Positions 1-10,496 of a stretch of 64,000 bases of DNA are shown one piece after another. The notes beneath the pieces were generated by a model. The model did not search any database, was not told where the DNA came from, and was given only the letters and a program-made list of their open reading frames with translations. Source of the DNA: Apodemus sylvaticus (taxonomy: Eukaryota; Chordata; Mammalia; Rodentia; Muridae); NCBI RefSeq assembly GCF_947179515.1, contig NC_067481.1:1086570-1150569 (forward strand). Direction: 5' to 3'. Within the stretch, counting starts at the first letter, position 1. Each line of letters begins with the position of its first letter. The position numbers and the translations under genes were made by a program.

Positions 1-95
1 GTTCCAGGCCTGCCAAGGTTACAAAGTGAGACCCTGTTTCAAAAAGAGATACATAAATAAAATAAATAAATAATAAAAATAAGCAAAATAAAATC
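1..95 (+). repeat. B1 SINE 3' end with A-rich tail
   Basis: The window opens inside a B1 (TTCCAGG...GTGAGACCCTGTTTCAAAA), followed by a degenerate AAATA-rich tail. The 5' part is beyond the left edge. Confidence 0.75.
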
Positions 96-299
96 TACAA
101 TTTTTCACCCCTCCTTGAAATCCATCTTGATCTAACATTAGGTTTATTTACTTCATGTCAACTTCTTAAAAATTATCAGGGGAAAAAAGGGTGCAAAGAC
201 TTACAAGTTCTCACAGAAAAGGAGATCTTGGGTAATTTCCCCGCTGGGTCTCAGCGGCCAGTCTGACTGTGAAGTGGAGGTGAGCTCTGAGCCACTCAC

Positions 300-382
300 C
301 TGGGGAAGGTACCCACAGCACGTCACCACATCAAACCCGAACTGGTCCACGTACTGCCTCTCTGCCTGGCCACCTCCTTTCC
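300..382 (-). CDS. Fn3krp: Fn3krp coding exon 4 (residues 129-156)
   Basis: Fourth coding exon of Fn3krp, 83 bases. The acceptor is CATGACAG ending at 383 and the donor is GTGAGT from 299. It completes Gly129, then encodes KGGGQAERQYVDQFGFDV and VTCCGYLPQ, ending in phase 0 at Gln156. The segment FGFDVVTCCGYLPQ is the family signature after the first C-lobe helices. The human protein continues with about 153 more residues, including the HGDLWGGN catalytic loop. Those exons are not seen in bases 1-299 and must lie beyond the left edge, so the gene is partial here only because the window ends. Confidence 0.95.
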
Positions 383-1464
383 CTGTCATGAGAAAGGACA
401 CAAAGAAAGGTGGCTCGAGGGTCCCCTGTTCTAGGAGACCCGAGGGTCTCAGACCCTCGGGTCTGCTCTTGGAGCGCGTGGGTTTGTTGTTTTGCAATCA
501 ATATGCCCTCACCCCTTAATGCTTGCATTATAAGCAAGACCCCACTCCCCAGGCCACCCAGAACTGTGTATGTGAACTGAACAACCAGGACACTAGCTAA
601 TCTAGAAGCAGAACCAAGTACCAGAGGGCACATGGGGAGGGATTCATAACAATGTCAACAATAAATTAAAAAAATTAATTTCTTTAGAGAGGAAAAATAT
701 CAACCCTGTAACCCATCAGGAAAGGTTGTCTATCAGTGGCGATGCCCTTCCATTTTTGACAGATAAAACTACTACGCTTTCAAATGGCCTCAGCTTCATG
801 TGTCTACCCAAAATTCAGAAAATCCCAGTCACATGAATTCCATGCAAACTGGGAGCAACAGGTCTTAAAGTCAGTTTGATGGAGTTTGTTAGTTTACCTC
901 ACAGGACAAGAAGATAGGCTGACTGTACTACCAGTACACTATCAGGGGACGGACAGGTCACCAGGACCCGTCAGCAGAACTGTACACAGTAGATTCTGGA
1001 TTGCCTGCTTTCTGGCCATCAGCTATTCTGTCTAACAGAGTCAGCACACGGGGTACATATGGAGTATCAACTGTCAGCCTGCTGACACCACACTGTGTCC
1101 TAGATGGGTGCCATTACGGCTGCCATTCTGAGCCTCGAGAATGCTGTGTTCATGGAGGAGAAGATAGCGTGATTAAAGGAGTCACTTTGTACTGAAAGCC
1201 AAAACACCGTTGAGTAGACTCCCTTCTGGAAAGTAAGACATAAAACAACCATAACATCAGGTGGCTTCAGACCCATCAGTATTTCCTATTTTTTCAGTAT
1301 GTCTAGGACACACTGTGCCAATCATACCCATGGTGCTCACTGCACTGCAAATGCGCAGCCTCGGGGTGACCATCCTTTGCTTTGGCACCGGCACAGGCAG
1401 CAGCATTACCCCATCCCTGAGCCCTCTTCAGCCGGGGTCCCTTAGAGCTCACATTGCCCCTTAC
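383..1464. other. Fn3krp intron 3, mostly unique sequence
   Basis: A 1.08-kb intron. I recognise no SINE, LTR or simple repeat in it and no further exon. Short open frames on both strands lack any recognisable feature. Confidence 0.7.
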
Positions 1465-1556
1465 CCACAGTGCCAGCCTCTTTCAGCAGCCTCTCTCCAA
1501 GACTCTTGTTCTCAAGGTGTAGATCTGCAAGCTGGGTCCCAAGCTTGGCGGCATGG
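1465..1556 (-). CDS. Fn3krp: Fn3krp coding exon 3 (residues 98-129)
   Basis: Third coding exon of Fn3krp. The acceptor is TTGATTTTAG ending at 1557 and the donor is GTAAGG from 1464. The 92 bases complete Ser98, encode 30 whole codons and end with the first base of the Gly129 codon. The peptide HAAKLGTQLADLHLENKSLG followed by ERLLKEAGTVG matches the helical start of the C-lobe in human FN3KRP (HAAKLGAQLADLHLDN as recalled). It does not stand out as a long open frame because it is short and phase-shifted, but both splice sites and continuity with exons 2 and 4 support it strongly. Confidence 0.94.
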
Positions 1557-2061
1557 CTAAAATCAAAACACAGGCACTGAATGAATGACACATGTCTGTG
1601 TCATCAGACAGATGGGGACCGCACAGACAGCGGATCCATCTGAACTTAAGACACTTAAAGCTAGTCAAACACGGACCGTAAAGTTCACTCCACTGAAATA
1701 AGAGGGAACTGGGTGTGGTGGCACGCAACAAGAATCCGAAGGAGGAGGCAGAAGGACTCAATTCTGTTTGGTTTTGAAACAGAGGCTCCCGCCATTCGAC
1801 CACCTTTCCTAGTCTTTTAGACTTTGCAGCTGAGTCTTCTTGTGATCGCCCCACTCTGAGAGCATCATCTCTCTGGCTTTTATCTGACAGAGAGCACATA
1901 CCATTCATAACACAGAGTCATCATCTGCACAGTCATGGACTTTATGCCATGCCTCAAGTCTTATCCCCACACCCCAATACAAGATTCCAAAATAAAAGAC
2001 CCACATGGAGGAAGACATAAAGCCTTTGCTTTTAACCAGAAGGGATGGTGTGGAGACAGAC

Positions 2062-2213
2062 CTGCTCAGAGAGCGCATGTCCAAATGCTCCATCACTAGC
2101 ATGCTCCCGCCTCCTGGGGCATCGAGAACCTTGATGGGCTTGGGTACTTTGACTGTGCCTGTCTTCAGAATGGCGGTTAAGCTCGCCATCTCGCCATCAA
2201 ACATTCTTTTAGC
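2062..2213 (-). CDS. Fn3krp: Fn3krp coding exon 2 (residues 48-98)
   Basis: Second coding exon of Fn3krp. The acceptor is CCGACAG before 2213 and the donor is GTCTGT from 2061, so the 152-base exon runs from phase 0 to phase 2 and splits the Ser98 codon (AG|C). It encodes the rest of the kinase N-lobe: FDGEMASL carries Glu55, which I infer to be the helix-C glutamate that pairs with Lys41, then VKVPKPIKVLDAPGGG and the hinge-like LVMEHLDMRSLS. Exon 1 lies 3.5 kb upstream, across a SINE-rich intron. The open frame continues past the donor for some codons, but that extension is intronic. The acceptor polypyrimidine tract is weak by eye. Confidence 0.95.
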
Positions 2214-2451
2214 CTGTCGGTAAAACAATGGAGAAGGAGACCAAGGTCACCGGAAAGAGACCGTGCAGACACGATTACTTCTGGCCTTACTATTTCAAAC
2301 CAATTTTACCCTAGCCAGAGGACTCGACAGAAACCGACAGGTCTTTCAGAGGCCATAAGTGCTGAAGTCGCACAGGCATAAGCAAGCTTGTACTTTGCAC
2401 TGTGGGACTGCATTTGTTTGCTTGCTTGCTTGTTTGCTTGCTTTTTGTTTT

Positions 2452-2552
2452 TGGAGGTCTATGTAACCTTAGCTCTCTTAAAACTGCTATGTAGACCAGG
2501 CTGGCCTCAAACACATAGAGATCTGCCTGCCTCTGCCTCCCATGAGCACCAA
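2452..2552 (-). repeat. B1 SINE, degenerate
   Basis: TGTAGACCAGGCTGGCCTCA and CTGCCTGCCTCTGCCTCCCA are the reverse complement of B1. A (TCAA)n-type run follows at about 2550-2570. Confidence 0.75.
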
Positions 2553-2631
2553 TCAATCAATCAATCAATCTTGAAGCATCACCATCAAGAGATTGAGTCC
2601 AGACACACTGAGTGGTAATGGCACACACCTT

Positions 2632-2783
2632 TTTTTTGGTGGGTTTTTCGAGACAGGGTTTCTCTGTATAGCCCTGGCTGCCCTAGAACTCACTCTGTAG
2701 ACCAGGCTGGCCTCAAACTCAGAAATCTGCCTTCCTCTCCCTCCCAAGTGCTGGGATTACAGGCATGCGCCACCACCACATGG
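2632..2783 (-). repeat. B1 SINE inserted within another B1
   Basis: Full-length B1 on the minus strand, from GAGACAGGGTTTCTCTGTAT to the GCCACCACCA end. It splits a plus-strand B1, whose head is at about 2605-2631 and whose body resumes at about 2785. The motif CACACACCTT occurs on both sides and is the likely target-site duplication. Confidence 0.85.
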
Positions 2784-2784
2784 T

Positions 2785-2935
2785 TTGACACACACCTTTA
2801 ATCCTAAGCACTTGGCAGGCAGAGGCAGGCAATTCTCTGAGTTTGAGGGCAGCCTGGTCTACAAAAGTGAATTCCAGGCCAGTCAGGGCTACACAGAGAA
2901 ACCCTGCCTTGAGACATACCAACAAAAAGAGTCCA
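2785..2935 (+). repeat. B1 SINE (host of the 2632-2783 insertion)
   Basis: Starts at CACACCTTTAATCCTAAGCA and runs to ACCCTGCCTTGAGACAT. The first bases of the element lie left of the inserted B1, near 2605-2631. Confidence 0.8.
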
Positions 2936-3034
2936 GCCATTACCCACCCCCAGAGACAGCTGTCTCTACTCTGGCTTCCACCAGCACAGAGCTATTACGC
3001 CTGCTTGGTCATGCTTTTTGTGTTCCTGGCTTTT

Positions 3035-3128
3035 GTTGTTGTTTTTCATGTGACAGGGTTCTGCTATGTAGTCCATGCTGGCCTCAAACTCACAACACCC
3101 CTGCCTCAGCCTTCTAAGTGCTGTGTGA
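3035..3128 (-). repeat. B1 SINE fragment
   Basis: GTGACAGGGTTCTGCTATGT and CTGGCCTCAAACTC match B1 in reverse; the 5' portion is diverged. Confidence 0.65.
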
Positions 3129-3612
3129 TCATTTTACATGCAGTCACGTGGGCTCTGGGGTCTGGTGTATTTGTTATACTTTCATGCTGTAAACTATTTC
3201 ACACCGTGAACACACCAAAATGTAACCACCCATCCTACAGCGCTGCCGGGGAAATCCCACTTGGGCGCACAGTTACTGCCTCTGTGACCTCGGGCAAGCT
3301 ACTTATGCTTTCTTTGCTTCAGTTTGCTCACCTATAAAATGAGAGGAACTACACTTCTGAGGTAGCAGCCAACACACAGCCCACTGTAAACGTGTTACAA
3401 ATGTTAGAACTCATCACTAAGAGGACCAAAGTTCCTGAGAAGATAAGAACAATGTCCTGACAGAACTTTCACACCAACTTCTTTAGAGTGTGAAGGAGAA
3501 GCTAGACTTTTGGCAACATGCTGGTGACAGAGACTACGTGAAAAGGCAGCACAGGAAAAAAAAATGCAGGAAACATTTTAAAAGGAACTGTGCAGCTGTT
3601 AAGAGGCACATC

Positions 3613-3910
3613 TCAGGCTGGAGAGATGGCTCAGTGGTTAAGAGCACTGACTTCAATTTGAAAATGTGGGGTTATCAAGATGGATTAGTGGTTAAAAGTA
3701 CATACTGCTCTTGCAGAGGTCCTGAGTTCAATTCCTAACCCCCACACCAGGTAGATCATAACCACCTGTAATTCCCACTTCAGAGGTTCTGATGCCGCTA
3801 GTCTGATGTCTCTGGTCTCCCTGGACACCACACACACATCCTATACCACATATACATACATGCATATTGTCTTTAAAACTGTATAAATAAGTAAATCTAT
3901 ATATTAAAAA
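3613..3910 (+). repeat. B2/B3 SINE pair, diverged
   Basis: GGCTGGAGAGATGGCTCAGT at 3616 is a B2/B3 head. A second head-like copy follows near 3672, then the CCTGAGTTCAATTCC body and an AT-rich tail. I read this as two partial copies. Confidence 0.65.
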
Positions 3911-3920
3911 AAAAGAACTC

Positions 3921-4063
3921 AGCCGGGCGGTGGTGGCGCATGCCTTTAATCCCAGCACTTGGGAGGCAGAGGCAGGTGGATTTCTGAGTTCGAGGCCAGC
4001 CTGGTCTACAAAGTGAGTTCAGGACAGCCAGGGCTACACAGAGAAACCCTGTCTCGAAAAACC

Positions 4064-4092
<29 letters not shown>
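3921..4092 (+). repeat. B1 SINE, full length, with poly(A) tail
   Basis: Begins GCCGGGCGGTGGTGGCGCAT, ends TGTCTCGAAAAACC, and has an A tail of about 30 bases. It is close to consensus, so a young insertion in Fn3krp intron 1. Confidence 0.95.
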
Positions 4093-4097
<5 letters not shown>

Positions 4098-4370
4098 CAG
4101 CAGTTCATGCTGGCGAATATGTCAAATCCTACCACTTGAGAGGCTGAGGATTCCATTGTAAGTTCTAGACTAGCCTGGGCTACATATAGATGGAAACTGT
4201 GCCTCCAAAAAAAAACAAACAAAACCCTCTTCCTGAGAGAGAGAGAATATAAACTCACAGGAAGTAGGCACATCTCTGTTAGGTCAAGGCCATTCTGGTC
4301 TATGTAGCAAATTCCAAGCCAGCCAGAACTACATAGTAAGATCTTGTTTCAAGAAATTAAACAACAACAA
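4098..4370 (+). repeat. Degenerate B1-like SINE fragments
   Basis: Two old B1-type pieces: about 4098-4225 (CTGGGCTACATATAGATGG with an A-rich tail) and about 4280-4370 (CCAGCCAGAACTACATAGTA). Confidence 0.55.
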
Positions 4371-4444
4371 AATTTGAAAAAGAGAGAAAAGAACCTGAAC
4401 TCAACTCCAAACAAGAGAAAACACTTTTTTAAAAACACCACTAG

Positions 4445-4525
4445 TTTGAGAACACAGCTCAGCGATACAGCACTTGCTTGGCATATTCATGGCCCTGGGT
4501 TCAACCTGTCATCACAAAGAAAAGA
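4445..4525 (+). repeat. ID-like (tRNA-Ala-derived) SINE fragment
   Basis: AGCTCAGCGATACAGCACTT followed by GGGTTCAACCTGTCATCAC resembles the ID/B4 left half. Confidence 0.5.
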
Positions 4526-4856
4526 CAAATCAAGCTGGAATACCAAGGACTGTGTAAAGAAAGGGTACTATATAAAACCAACAACAAGCAAAACCAGAAC
4601 AGAGAAGCCTGGCTGTAGAACATGCAGGACTACGAAGTCTGTCGCTGAGGGCAATTTAGTGAAACTTCAAGGGCAACGGACAGAGTTCAACTGATGTCTG
4701 AAGATAAGGCAAGTCTTGAGAAAATAATGGTATTGCAAAGGTTAACACACATGCTAGTAGAGGCAAGATCCCTTTCGTGAAAGAAAAATGACCACAAATG
4801 CAAGCTAGACTCGTGGCTAAAACCTGCAACCCCAGCACTCAAGAAACAGAAACAAG

Positions 4857-5004
4857 GGGCTAGACAGATGGCTCAGTGGTTAAGAGCAGGGACTGCTCTT
4901 CCAAAGGTCCTGAGTTCAAATCCCAGCAACCACATGGTGGCCCATAACCATCCGTGATAAAATCTGACGCCCTCTTCTGGTGCATCTGAAGACAGCTACA
5001 GTGT

Positions 5005-5040
<36 letters not shown>
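4857..5040 (+). repeat. B2 SINE with (TA)n tail
   Basis: GGGGCTAGACAGATGGCTCA at the head, CATCTGAAGACAGCTACAGT near the 3' end, then about 28 bases of TA at 5012-5039. Confidence 0.9.
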
Positions 5041-5043
<3 letters not shown>

Positions 5044-5499
5044 AAAGAAAAAGAAAGGAAGGCAGAAAGGAAGAAGGAAAGGGAAACAAAAGGATTGAGT
5101 CAGCCTTAGTGACAGAAACCAATTCTAACATGGAGGGTGTGTGAGGTGTAGGGCTTAACAAGAAGATAAATGCCTTCAGTCTCGTTTAAAAAGACTTTGC
5201 CAAGTTCTACAGAAGCCATCCACGTCCCTTCCAACCAAAACCTGAAGTGAACAGCTTAAAATGACAAAGACAGAGCAGCGACCAGGAACACAACTGAAGC
5301 CTTGGGGCTCACCCTATCTTCCATTGGGCGCTTCAGAAAAAGTTTACACTCAAACAGAACCTGGTGGGGTGAGTGCATTATTTTGATCCTTTAAGATCTT
5401 TAATCTGAGTTTTAAGACTCTGCGAGTTGAAATAAGCTCCAGACAAACACGTGTACTCTGACATTTCTCAAAGAAGTGGGCACCGCAGTCTCTGAATAC
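5041..5499. other. Fn3krp intron 1 interior near promoter
   Basis: Purine-rich GAAA/GAAGG run at 5041-5095, then unique-looking sequence up to the promoter island. I see no exon or repeat family. Confidence 0.5.
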
Positions 5500-6120
5500 C
5501 ATGCGCTGCTCCTGCGTAGCTACCGCTGACATAGCGGGCACAGCAGGCAAAGGCAGGGAAGCCAGAGGCCAGAGTGAAATAGCCTGGCTGTGGCGGTCAC
5601 GCGTGGGCAGCGGCCAGAAACTGTCGCTGAAGACCGAGTCTCTAGCCCAGCCCGGGCCAGCTCAGGATCTCACACATCCTGGATCCAAACCCGAGCCCCA
5701 TTTTAGCCTCGGGCCAATGAGCCCGATTCCCGACCCGGCGCCGGAGGCCCTACCTCTGCCTTGGAGTTCACTTTCACAAACACTCGTCCTTTGTCCGTGT
5801 CATAACTCTGGCCCTGGCTAATGCACCCGCCTCCCGAGTGGCCCGTAGCTTTGACAGAGCTGCAGCCCAGCTCCCGCTTAAGCAGGGTCTCCATGAGAGC
5901 AGCTCCTCTGCAAACACAGCTCAGGCCTGGTGCAGAAGCGGGTACAGCTGCGGGGCGGGGCGGACACAGACCAGTGACGGGATTGGGTGACAGGACGGAA
6001 GGGGCGGGGAAACCTTTGAAGGGGCGTGGCCTGCCTGGTTAGGATTGGTTGAGAGGCAGAGCGACTGCAGCCAAGTTTTCTCCGACCGCTAGGGAGCGGG
6101 AGCGGGGTGAGCAGGTGGGG
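5500..6120 (-). promoter_or_regulatory. Fn3krp: Fn3krp GC-rich promoter / CpG island
   Basis: The block around exon 1 is much richer in G+C and CpG than its surroundings. Upstream of the ATG (to the right) it has GC boxes at about 5951-5960, 6001-6009 and 6021-6028. ATTGG, which reads as CCAAT on the minus strand, occurs at 5982-5986 and 6044-6048, about 90 and 150 bases before the start codon. No TATA box is seen. This is the layout of a housekeeping-type promoter. The transcription start is inferred to lie between about 5900 and 5980. Confidence 0.75.
5754..5894 (-). CDS. Fn3krp: Fn3krp coding exon 1 (ketosamine-3-kinase, residues 1-47)
   Basis: First coding exon of fructosamine-3-kinase-related protein, a cytosolic repair kinase. 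The family (fructosamine kinase, protein-kinase-like fold) phosphorylates the 3-hydroxyl of ribulosamines and psicosamines on glycated proteins, which destabilises the adduct and deglycates the protein. The ATG is the reverse complement of 5892-5894. The 47 codons end in phase 0 at a GAG followed by a GTAGGG donor at 5753. The exon encodes METLLKRELGC at the N-terminus, the nucleotide-binding loop GHSGGGCIS (residues 18-26) with Cys24, and the strand VFVKVN with the presumed ATP-binding Lys41. The match to the human protein as I recall it is very close. The paralogue Fn3k is the main alternative, but the residues fit Fn3krp better. The promoter lies just to the right. Confidence 0.95.
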
Positions 6121-6289
6121 TGCCCAGCTTTGCTGCTCTGGTGTGCTGAACTCTCTCAATTCAAACCGGTTCAAAACAATTCCCAGACAGCTGTGTAGAC
6201 GGAGGGGGGTTACGCCCGCCCATCCGGGTTCTGTCTGAAACCGTTAGTGAGATGAAGCTCTGTTTTGCTAGGATGACGTATTCTTTCTC

Positions 6290-7110
6290 AAGGATGTGCT
6301 GACCGCGGGACCATTTCCCTGACTGGGAGGCCTGCCCTCTTGTGGGAGGGATAGAGGTCCTTGTGCTTACAAGTAAGCACTAGAGGAACCAGGAATGTAA
6401 CACACAGGGTTGTTCCTTCAAAGGAAAGGATGCATAACCTGTGAGCAGATGTGGTTGCCCGGTGACCTTTGCACGATCTATGTGCTGGACCATATCGGAT
6501 CCTCTCCCAAACCCTTTCCATGAGTTTGTCAACCTACAGAACCTATACTAAAACATGCCTAAATAGATTGAAGTTTGAACCAACACCAGTCACCTAGTCT
6601 TATTGAACAGAACTGCCTTCTTGCCCCGTCTATCCTCACTCTGCTAGCTGTAATGGTTATAAAGACCCTCTCAAACCCTCCCTTGTCCTAAGAAAAGGAC
6701 CAGAGCCAAAGGGAAAAACACCCCAACCCTGACTTGACTCCAAGCCCAGTCCAGGGCCAAGAAACAGAAACACCAATCCCTGAGCATGAAATCACACCAA
6801 GCTCTAAACTTGCCCCAAGATTAGGCCAAAAATGTCACCAATCCCCAGTCCACCCTGGAAAGCTCCCCACCCCAAGAAACCCCCTTTGAAGCCCATGTCC
6901 TGCTCAGCTCCCCACTGTTTCTTATCCAAGCAGAGGTAGCCACCCTCCTGGGTTTTCCCTCCCAATAAATATCTTGTATGAGGTTCGTTGTGCAGTTTGA
7001 CTCTGTGGAGCAGAGCTGTAACACTCATATAGAGGAAACTTTCCTCCAATGGCGCAGAGCTAGGGCATTTTCCCTGGGGAAACCTTCCCCTGCAGGGGCA
7101 AAGCTCTAAC
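6290..7110 (+). mobile_element. Possible LTR-type sequence (family not assigned)
   Basis: The stretch ends with CCCAATAAATATCTTGTATG (a polyadenylation-type AATAAA at about 6963) followed by a GT-rich segment, as in an LTR R/U5 region. No clear TG...CA ends or target duplication were found. It may instead be unique intergenic sequence. Confidence 0.35.
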
Positions 7111-7649
7111 TTACACCCGAGATGCTCACATGCCAGCATGTGCCAGCACTCACCCCAGGTGGCCTCTCAATCTGTCTGAGCTTCCGGATCTGTGACAGTG
7201 ATCTGCGGTGCAGGACCCAAACTGTTTTAAGTGTGTAAGTCCTGGGGCATACTGCCTCCAATACAGGGGTTTTGTATTGCATGTGATTAGCAGATTAGCT
7301 TGTGTCTCAGTCAGGTTTCCGATCCTCCACGGCAGGTTAAAATCCATTTTGCTCAGATGGAAAAGCCAGCAGGACACGTGTATAGATATTTAAAGAAAGA
7401 GGCATAAGGAACTGCAAATCTGGAATCAGTCAGATCTGCTGGCAGGCTGGAGATAAAGAGATATTGTCTGAGTTACGGTCCTCCTCCCACAAAATTCCTT
7501 CTCAATGATGGTTGATTTGTTCTGTTAAGACCTCTAACTGGCTTACACTGTGGAGGGAAATGGACCTACTCCAGGCCCACTGACTTAATTATTAACAGGA
7601 TGCAAACATAATTCTTTTTGTGTTTTGATTATGGACTGGGGTGGAATAG

Positions 7650-7752
7650 GGAAGATTAAAATTGACATAGGGTTTCGCTATATAGCCCAGGCTGCCTTCA
7701 GAGTCAGGGAAATTCTGCCTCAACCGACCAAGTCCTGGGATGATAGACAACA
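7650..7752 (-). repeat. B1 SINE, degenerate
   Basis: GGGTTTCGCTATATAGCCCA and AAGTCCTGGGATGATAG are a diverged reverse-complement B1. Confidence 0.6.
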
Positions 7753-7781
7753 GCCCCGAATAGAAAAATGCTTAAACAAAT

Positions 7782-8137
7782 GTGGTGGTTTGAATAGGTT
7801 TGGCCCCCATAGACTCATGTGTTTAAATGCTTGGGCAGTGGCATTATTAGAAGGTATGGCCTTGTGGGAGGAGGTGTGTCACTGTGTGTGAGGTCTCTAT
7901 ACTTAAGCCCCACCCACTGTAGGATGTCAGTCTCCTCCTGGGAGCCAGTAGATCAAGGTATAATACTCTGAGCTTCTCTAACACCATGTCTGCCCACATG
8001 CTGCCCTACTTCCCACTATCACGATAAAGGACTAAACCCCTGAAACTGTAAGCCAGCCCCAACTAAATGTTTGCCTTTTTAAGAGTTGCCTCTGTCATGG
8101 TGTCTCTTCTCAGAAATAAAACCCCAACTAAGACCCC
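7782..8137 (+). mobile_element. MaLR LTR (MT type), solo
   Basis: Starts TGTGGTGGTTTGAATAGG and ends with AACTGTAAGCCAGCCCC, an AACTAAATG poly(A)-like region and CCAACTAAGACC. This is the layout of the MT group of rodent MaLR LTRs. It directly abuts the ORR1 element on its right. Confidence 0.8.
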
Positions 8138-9333
8138 AAATACCTGGACAACCGTGCCCAATCAAATGGACACAGTTGACCAACATGACCAAGAAGTAAG
8201 TTGGGGAGGAAAGTGTTTATTTATCTTACACTCCCACACTGCTGTTCATCACCAAAGGAGGTCAGGACTGGAATTCAAGCAGGTCAGGAAGCAGGAGCTG
8301 ATGCAGAGGCCATGGAGGGATGCTGCTTACTAGTTTGCTTCCCCTGGCTTGCTCAGCCTGCTTTCTTATAGAACCCAAGAATACCAGCCCAGGGATGGCA
8401 CCACCCACAAGGGGCCCTCCCCTCTTGATCACTAATTGAGAAAATGCCTTACAGCTGTATCTCAAGGTGGCATTTCCTCAGGGAGGTTCCTTTCTCTGTG
8501 ATAACTCTAGCCTGTGTCAAGTTGACACACAAAACCAGTCAGTACGATTGACCCCTTGTCAACTTGACACACAAACCATTAAGCCTCAACCCTTACTTTC
8601 TTATTCATCTCCAAGATCTAAATAACTTTAAAAGCCCCCCTCCCAGTCTTTGAAAATTCTTACTTATTAAAATTTCAATCCCTTTAAAATATCCAATCTC
8701 TTTTAAAATCCAAAGTCTTTTTACAATTAAGTCTCTTAACTGTGGGCTCCACTAAAATACTTTCTTCCTTCAAGAGAGAAAAATATCAGGGCACAGTCAC
8801 TATCAAAAGCAAAATCAAACTCTGTCCAATGTCTGAGATCCACTCACGATCTTCTAGGCTCCTCCAAGGGCTTGGGTCACCTCTCCAGCTCTGCTCTCTG
8901 TAGCACACACCTTGTCTTCTAGGCTCCAGCTGCCTGTACTCCACTGCTGCTGCTGTTCTTGGTGGTCATCTCATGGTACTGGCATCTCCAAAACAATACT
9001 GAATTCTGGTGCAACTAGATTTTACCAATAGCCTCTCATAGGCTCTCTTCATGGTGCCAAGCCTCAATTTCTTGGCATGACCCCTGCAGCCTGGGCCATC
9101 AATTACAACTGAGGCTGCACCTTCACCATTGACCTTCTGTGGCCTCTCACAGTGTAGAGCTTCAGCTGCTCTTCATGACCCCTTCATGCCTTCAAAACTA
9201 GTACCACCTGGGTAACTCTTACACATTACCACATCCAGCCACAGCACAAGGTACAACCTTGGCTATCTCTAGAACACAGCCTCTGTGCTCTCAGAAAACA
9301 ATTCCCAGAAGATTTCACCTCAGTGATGATGCT

Positions 9334-9334
<1 letters not shown>

Positions 9335-9388
<54 letters not shown>
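9335..9388. repeat. (CT)n microsatellite
   Basis: About 54 bases of uninterrupted CT at the tail side of the B1 that follows. Reading through it gives meaningless serine/leucine frames. Confidence 0.97.
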
Positions 9389-9394
<6 letters not shown>

Positions 9395-9533
9395 CGAGAC
9401 AGGGTTTCTCTGTGTAGCCCTGGCTGTCCTGGAACTCACTCTGTAGACCAGGCTGACCTCGAACTCAGAAATCTGCCTGCCTCTGCCTCCCAGAGTGCTC
9501 GGATTACAGGTGTGTGCCACCACTGTCTGGCTC
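9388..9533 (-). repeat. B1 SINE nested in ORR1 internal region
   Basis: TTTTTTCGAGACAGGGTTTC to CCACCACTGTCTGGCTC. GGTCTCT occurs on both sides (9334 and 9537) and fits a target-site duplication, so this insertion is younger than the ORR1. Confidence 0.92.
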
Positions 9534-10496
9534 GTTGGTCTCTTCTTAATCACAGCTAATTTCTTAGCTCTAGCTAACCAGTATCAATAGTCCAATAATG
9601 CAAAGTTTTGCTTTAGTAATTCTGGTATGTTGTTAATCACAGCCGATTCTTCAGTCCCAGCTAACCAAAACCACAGAATCTTCACAATCAGAATAGCAAT
9701 GGCACTGATAAGAGACTTTAATCTTCCCTCTGAAATTTCACAAGCCAGGCCTCCATCTTCTGCGCTGTTCTCAACATTGTCTTCCAAGCTCCTACACTAC
9801 ATTCCCACAGAGCTCTTAACACCAAATGGATCTTCTAGCTCAAAGTTCCAAAGTCCTTCCACATCCTCCCCCAAACATGGTCAGGTTGTCACAGGAATAC
9901 CCCACTATGCTGGTACAATTTGTCTTATGGTTTTTATTCCTGCACAAACATCATGACCAAGAAGCAAGTTGGGGAGGAAAGGGTTTATTCAGCTTACACT
10001 TCCACGTTGTTGTTCATCACCAAAGGAAATCAGGACTGGAACTCCAGGTCAGAAAGCAGGAGCTGATGCAGAGGCCATGGAGGGATGTTCCTTACTGGCT
10101 TGCTTCCTCTGCCTTGCTCAGTTTGCTTTCTTATAGAACCCAAGAATACCAGCACAGGGATGGCACCACCCACAATGGGCCCTCCCCTCCTTGATCACTA
10201 ATTGAAAAAATGCCCCACAGCTGGATCTCATGGAGGCATTTCCTCAAGGGAGGCTCCTTTCTCTGTGATAACTCCAGCTTGTGTCAAGTTGACACACAAA
10301 ACCAGCCAGTACATTAGCCTGCTGAAAACATCTAGAAACACTGGTTGAAATAGTTTAAAAAAAAAAAAACCCACACATCCCATCAAAGAGCTGGCAAGAT
10401 AGAGAGAAATGTAGGCTTAGTACCTGGGTGATAGAATCCCAGAGTAAAAAGTCAAAATTCAAAACTGTTCTTGCCATGGGGTCAAGAGCTGGTTTA

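Larger units (their letters stand above)
8178..10313 (-). mobile_element. ORR1-type MaLR retrotransposon with both LTRs and internal region
   Basis: Two similar LTR copies in the same (minus) orientation flank about 1.4 kb of internal sequence. The right copy (5' LTR in element sense) is 9921-10313 and the left copy (3' LTR) is about 8178-8545. Shared landmarks are CATGACCAAGAAG, TCAGGACTGGAA, GCCATGGAGGGATG and TCAAGTTGACACACAAAACC. MaLR internal regions code no reverse transcriptase and depend on other elements, and I see no coding capacity here. A CT repeat and a B1 are inserted in the internal part. The left LTR is diverged or short at its outer edge. Confidence 0.85.

Noticed and set aside
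201..497. 98-codon frame over Fn3krp exon 4
   Set aside because: Only 300-382 is exon; the flanks read into introns through consensus splice sites.
9320..9559. Open frames with RDRVSLCSPGCPGTH or ISEFEASLVYRVSSRTA peptides, here and at many other places
   Set aside because: These peptides are B1 SINE consensus read in frame; they recur wherever a B1 occurs and are not genes.
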